Under the pieces are notes generated by a model. The model was not told where the DNA came from, ran no database searches, and worked only from the letters and a program-made list of their open reading frames with translations. Position numbers and translations under genes: made by a program. A stretch of 64,000 nucleotides of DNA from Hansfordia pulvinata (Eukaryota > Ascomycota > Sordariomycetes > Xylariales): assembly GCA_006538405.1 (NCBI GenBank), contig BJKQ01000007.1, forward strand, positions 186,001 through 250,000. Direction: 5' to 3'. This document shows positions 59,216 to 64,000 of this stretch, piece after piece. Numbering within the stretch: the stretch's first letter is position 1; every line of letters starts with the position of its first letter.

Positions 59216-60001
59216 TCAATGCTCGATCGGGCCGGGGCCAGAGGCGGAGCGCAGCTTGGCCAAGCGGCGGGCAATGTCGCCGGGGGTCTGCTGCATGGGG
59301 TTGAGGCGGGCGTCGCGGGCCATGGCATGGACGTCGTCGCCGTGGCGGGCGACGAGGCTCTCGAGCCACTCGATCTCGCGGTGGCTGAGACCGCGCACCT
59401 TTTTCACGAGGGGCCGGTTCGCCTCGGCCTGCAGCTGCTTGACGATGCCTTTCGACTTGTTCTTCTTCTCCTTCTTGTTGTTGCCGCCCTCCTCTTCGTC
59501 GTCGTCGTCTTCCTCCTCCTCCTCGTCAATGCCGCCCCATTCCTCCCCATCATCATCGCCGCCCTTCTCTCCACCAGTCTCCTCCTCCTCATCCGAGTCG
59601 GAGTCCAGCTCCCTGAGCGGGTCGTTGAGCGGGTTGCTCCGGCCGCTGCCCTCGATGACGCGGAGGATCCTGCCCGTCTCCGGGCACCTCTCGACGCGGA
59701 CCTCGGACACGGCCCCCGCGCCCGCCCGCTTGGCCCCTATGGCGAAGGGGTCGTCGTCGGCGGCGCGGCGGGCCCGGTGGCGCTTGCGGTCGGGCTCGGC
59801 GCCGCCGGTGGGCGCGTTCAGCCGCCCCACCAGGCCCAGGGCGCGGAAGTTCTGCGTCGCCGTCAGGTCCTTGTCCCAGCGCGCCGCCACCAGGTCGTTG
59901 CCCAGCGGGTTCGTGATGCGGTTGCCGCTGCGGCGCGACGACGGCTGCTTGACGGCCGGGCGCGACGACCGGCGCTTGCGCTTCTGGAGCTCGCGGCCCA
60001 T
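59216..60001 (-). CDS. NOP16: Ribosome biogenesis protein Nop16
   Basis: Nucleolar factor of 60S pre-ribosomes. It is a single exon of 261 aa. It begins with the family signature MGRELQKRKRRSS and NPLGNDLVAARWDKDLTATQNFRALGLVGRLN. A basic/acidic middle follows, with a long Asp/Glu run and a Lys-rich patch. The C-terminus carries a conserved helix region: GLSHREIEWLESLVARHGDDVHAMARDARLNPMQQTPGDIARRL. Length and both terminal signatures fit fungal Nop16; the acidic run is longer than usual. Confidence 0.93.
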   Translation of the reverse strand: MGRELQKRKRRSSRPAVKQPSSRRSGNRITNPLGNDLVAARWDKDLTATQNFRALGLVGRLNAPTGGAEPDRKRHRARRAADDDPFAIGAKRAGAGAVSEVRVERCPETGRILRVIEGSGRSNPLNDPLRELDSDSDEEEETGGEKGGDDDGEEWGGIDEEEEEDDDDEEEGGNNKKEKKNKSKGIVKQLQAEANRPLVKKVRGLSHREIEWLESLVARHGDDVHAMARDARLNPMQQTPGDIARRLAKLRSASGPGPIEH

Positions 60002-61733
60002 GGTGTTTCTTTGTTGTTGTTGTTTTCGTCGTTGTTGTTCTCGACCGGGGTGGAGGGGTTTGTCTTTTTTCCCTTCCGCCGCTTATCTCTGGCGAAGGTG
60101 GTAGAGGGAGGTTTTTGTTGAAGGGTGCCCGTGTGTGTCGTGGCGAGCGAGCAGAAACGTCGGGTGCGAAAGGTCGAATCTCTGTGCACTCTGGTATGTA
60201 TGTGTACGTGCTCTTCAGACTGCGCGGCGGCGGGCCCGGTCGGTTGAGTCTCTCGGCTGGAGGCAGGGTGATTTTTTTGGACGATAAGCCTTATCTTGCC
60301 TATCGATATGCCGGCCCACTGCTGAGGTATACTCGTACACCACCCGCCCCTCCATCAGCTTAAGGTACCTACCCGGATAGGTTAGGTAAGGTACCTTGTT
60401 AATTGCTCGTACTGCCTGCCCGTATGTACGAGCAGCTCAAACTGCTCCACTTCTGCCCGTAGCGACACGGCTTACTCGTACTCGTACGACTCCGGCGGCG
60501 TCGGTGCCGGCGCCGAAAGGTCGGGGCGTGTCCCGGCCGAGAGATTTCGGGGCGGGGCACGGGTACTCGTACATCTTCTGCATACCTCTCGTACAAACAT
60601 ACCACCCATCACTACTCGTAGTCCCCTTGTCGCGCTGGCACAACGTCGGGCCTGGACGGAGCAGATCGCTCGAGCGTGGAAACGCCTCAATGGCGCGAGG
60701 TACGGCCACGCCTACCTGTACCCTCCACTCCAGCGGCGATGAGACAAGGGCTCCTGCGACGTCCCATCCGGACCTCGCCTGGACGCATCCCGGCCCTATA
60801 ACGATAGTCTGCTAACGTACCAAGCTCAAAATCTCCGGCGCAGGGGTCAGGCAGCCAGTCGGCGGTCAGTCCCCCCGCGCCCCGCGCACCCCGGTGCTCA
60901 GGCACTCGTACGAGTAAACCAAACCATGGCCGGCCTTGCAGACTCGCCTCGACCCGTGCGCTCCGCACCGTCAGCCGCCTCGCTGCCTTCGGGTAGAGAG
61001 GTACTCGCAGTCATGAGGAGTACACGTATCCCGCTGTGAACTACCGCGGCGGACGTGTCACGAATTACGCGTAGCGATGTTCTTGCGGAAACGCCGCGAC
61101 CCCCTTGTCGTCGTGGCCCTGGCGCCCGAGGTCCGGACCCCTCCCGTGCCGACAGGCACCAACTCTATCTCTCTAGCGCGGCTTTGGAGAGGCATCTGCA
61201 CGCAGGGTTTGTGAAACGGCTACGAGGGGTAGATACTCCCCTTCCCTCCCCTTTTCGATCTTTCAGGGGGGCTGTTTGGGTGGCTAGCTGTTTGTTGTCT
61301 TGGTTGCCTGTGGAAAGAACTTGGTTTAGCGCGCTCTGCATTCTCTCATCTATAGACCCTCGCCCTCGAACGCCTGTGAGTCGCCGGCGCATTCGACCTG
61401 TGTGCACTGACTAGGTCCTGTAGAATACGTAATCCTGGAGACAGATCTTTGCCAGGGGTAGAAGGGGCCCTGTGTGGTTTCCGGATGCTGTCTTAGGTAG
61501 GCTTCGCTCAGGTGCCGGCGCAAGAGGTATTGGTCGTCAGCGCTTCCAGGGCACACTCCGCCGTCGGGGTTGTGAACCCAAGGCAGCTGCTTGGTAGCAG
61601 TCGTGGCACCGGGCCCCACCCGCACGTCTCCGGGATTCTTTGTCAGGCACCGGCTCGACTGCCGTTTCCATCTGGGGACTCCGGGGCTTAGGTCCCGCCC
61701 GCCGGTGCCCTCTTCCACTCGGGGAAGCCATCA

Positions 61734-61750
61734 GCGCGCGCGCGCGCGCG
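61734..61750. repeat. 17-bp alternating GC tract
   Basis: Uninterrupted alternating G and C, a sequence able to adopt Z-DNA. Confidence 0.85.
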
Positions 61751-62804
61751 TATCCACACCGGCCCTCAGACGCCTCCTCCGTTGACGCATGGCACGACCA
61801 CGATGCGATGCCGCAGTAGTCCCCTCAGCGCTTGGTAGGCCGGCCCGTCCATGTCCACCCTCCCCTTTTTTTGCTGCCTGGACCGCCCGCAAGGCCTTCT
61901 GTGAGGCGCCCTGTTTCTCTACAGGCCGGCACCCCTGCTGCAACGTGAAACGTGGTAGCCGTGAGCTCTCGTATGACCCAGCCCCGGCGATCAGGCTAGA
62001 ATAGCGGTACCACGGAATATAGATGTTGACCGCAGACCGGGCCGCGATCGGGGCTGCCTGGCGATGCTCGGCGCTGGCGACCCACTTGCAGCGAGAAGCT
62101 GTCCATCGCTCGCTACGTAACATGCGAGTAACGACCCAACGACAGGCGGCCACCCCTGGCGAACTGCGTTCGCCGCAAGCATTGGCTGTATCTGATGTGC
62201 ACAGCCAGGCGACATACAGCGGCTGAGATGTAACTGTAGCGAGACGGCGAGCTTACCGCGTTGCTAGGGGCCCTGCGCCCTCGAGCCGGCTACATGATAG
62301 ATTGGATGCGACATCTGCGGCAGCCTGGTCGAGCATTATCGCCACCAATCAGGCGCAGACGCCGAGTTGCAGCCGACTGGTTAGCCTCTTAATGGGCCTG
62401 GCGGCGTTACTCGCTCCACGAAAATCTCCGTGCGAGACAGGCGCTGCCCCGTTGCTCCAGAAAAGATCCGAAAGGGGGTTGAGATACCCCCGGAGCTGCC
62501 TCCTCAGTATGCCTGTCATTCGAATTAGTCTGCTCTACCCGGGCAGGGGCGCAGAAAACGGGGTGAGACGTCCAAGTTTGGCACTTCACGAGAACGGCCA
62601 GCATGCCCATTCCATGGGCCTCGGAAGCCTGTGCATGCTGTCCTTTTCTTCCCTAGTGATGACGAAAGAGGAGACGTGCGAGGTGCAAGGTGTGTCGGCA
62701 CGCGGGCTGCCCCTGGTGCCTGGGCCGATTCGGCCCTTTCCATCTCGTTCATGCGGGGGACGTGTTTCGGGGATCTCACGCTGAGAGCGGCCACCTGCTT
62801 TCTG

Positions 62805-62832
62805 TCTCTCTCTCTCTCTCTGTGTGTGTGTG
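62805..62832. repeat. (TC)8(TG)6 compound microsatellite
   Basis: Eight TC units run directly into six TG units. Confidence 0.9.
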
Positions 62833-64000
62833 TATGTGTGTCTGCCTGTCGCTTGTTTTCCCAGGTGCTGCATCCTTCCACGCCCGGTCTGTCCCATTGG
62901 CGAGCTCCACTGCCCCTGCCCCGCCTCAAGCCCGATGGCACCTAGATCGTGGTCTTCGAGATAGAGCAGAAAGTCGTCCAATGGAGGGGGTTGGCGGCCC
63001 TTCTAAATTTGGACCGCCCGTCTTGTGCTTACCAGCGCGTTCTTCCACCTCCTGCGAGAAGCGCGTTGCGCATCCGGCGAGTGAGGCAGAGCCGTGCGGC
63101 AGAGTCTAGTCCCGGTGCACAGTACGCAGTGATCGCAAAGAGGAGGGGGTGGAATTGAGAAGTTGTCTGGTAACCCCTTCACGATACGTGGGCTCGCTAT
63201 GGGAACCGGTGAGTCGGGCTGGCGAAGAGGGCGGGACGACGAGGATGACCTTGCTGACATTGATGACCGCGCAGCAGGGAGGTCCGAGCGACTGCATGCC
63301 GGCAGTGGTGTGTGTCATTGGGGCGATGGTATGGCCAGAGAAATCATGAGGAACAGGTGGTCGTCGCTGCGTCGCCTGCGGTAGGGGGTTCCGGTGCCGG
63401 ATTCGCGGGTTGATGACACGCTGGGCCTTGGAGAGAGAAAGATGCATGCTGTGAAGCTCGCTGGATGGCTGACTGCGGCGATGCTGACGAGATGCAGGTA
63501 CGACAAAGTGCCGGGCGTGGAAGAGCACATGCCAATGGGCCGGGGTGCGTGTGGCTTGCTGGGATGGAGAAGATGGAAGGCGGGGGACCAGGACGGGCGA
63601 CGACATGGGGGAGTGGACGGATGGAGAAAGGGCGTCTATCAATGGCAAGGTGGGTGACTTGGTTACTAAGGTACACACTGTATTTCCACACAGGGCAGAT
63701 AGGTAGGTAGGTACTGATTTAGGTAACTGAGCTGCCGACCTGAATTGTCCTGACCCGGACACAGTAGCCGGAGCTTGTGACGGCAAAGGTCCCGCCTGGG
63801 AGACGGTGCCTGGAAAGGAAGGGGAGGCTCGCGGTGTGACCGGACTACGGAGCATCCACTCATGAACCTTTCCAAGCGGAGACGGCGGGCGAGTACCCAC
63901 GAGAGTATCAGTTCGGCCAGTACACCAGACCCGTGGACACAAGCTGACCTGCATCTCCGGCAGGGCCTGCGTCGAATTGGATGACCTCAGCATTGTCAAC

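Larger units (their letters stand above)
60002..64000. other. Gene-poor right end
   Basis: 4 kb with no convincing gene. The left part is the NOP16 promoter side. Exact TACGAGTAC complements lie at 60478 and 60563, with GGTACC-type motifs at 60363, 60389 and 63706. A (GC)-alternating tract and a (TC)8(TG)6 microsatellite are present. A 297-codon minus-strand ORF (63106-63999) lacks any domain and has the Ser/Pro/Thr/Arg composition of non-coding GC-rich DNA; it is not called. Confidence 0.5.

Noticed and set aside
63106..63999. 297-codon minus-strand ORF at the right end
   Set aside because: No recognisable domain; Ser/Pro/Thr/Arg-rich composition like other non-coding GC-rich stretches; it runs to the window edge without other support.

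Overview
The window looks like chromosomal DNA of a filamentous ascomycete (Pezizomycotina, most likely Sordariomycetes; order not determined). It is GC-rich. Introns are short (50-217 bp), mostly with GTAAGT/GTGAGT donors and GCTAAC/CTGAC-type branch sites. Genes lie on both strands, without operons, and are separated by 0.3-5 kb of non-coding DNA. The proteins are typical of filamentous fungi: SEC16, THO1/SARNP, mitochondrial LeuRS, POM34, FPP synthase, CDC23/APC8, NOP16, a DDX60-like helicase and an NLR. I see no tRNA, rRNA, transposon, CRISPR array or biosynthetic cluster.

Layout, left to right. (1) 2-4815 (+): DDX60-like helicase, cut by the left edge. (2) 6116-9399 (-): five-exon NLR with a membrane segment, an alpha/beta-hydrolase, an NB-ARC and TPRs. 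(3) 10481-16367 (-): SEC16. (4) 19287-20188 (-): THO1/SARNP. (5) 22592-23308 (+): doubtful acidic ORF. (6) 23659-26745 (-): mitochondrial leucyl-tRNA synthetase. (7) 29217-31177 (+): LAT-type amino acid permease. (8) about 32545-35117 (+): M13 metallopeptidase with two frame breaks and no visible start. (9) 35415-35864 (-): small secreted protein. (10) 37440-38297 (-): POM34. (11) 39303-41066 (+): degenerate AMP-binding (ANL) protein. (12) 41895-43415 (+): MAT2B/RmlD-like reductase with a 20-nt microexon. (13) 48421-51704 (+): RA-PH adaptor behind a 5-kb gene-free stretch. (14) 53734-54874 (-): FPP synthase. (15) 56091-58314 (+): CDC23. (16) 59216-60001 (-): NOP16. The last 4 kb hold nothing convincing.

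Most genes are unrelated housekeeping functions: ER export, mRNP packaging, mitochondrial translation, isoprenoid synthesis, anaphase control and ribosome assembly. The most interesting locus is the NLR, whose predicted effector is a membrane-anchored serine hydrolase; it sits tail-to-tail with the DDX60-like helicase. Two window-wide patterns stand out. The 9-mer TACGAGTAC or its complement recurs about 20 times, only outside genes. Several otherwise intact genes (SEC16 three times, the RA-PH gene, the M13 peptidase) lose frame by one base in or next to G/C homopolymers, which looks more like consensus error than gene decay. Exon borders were set by hand from splice consensus and frame continuity.
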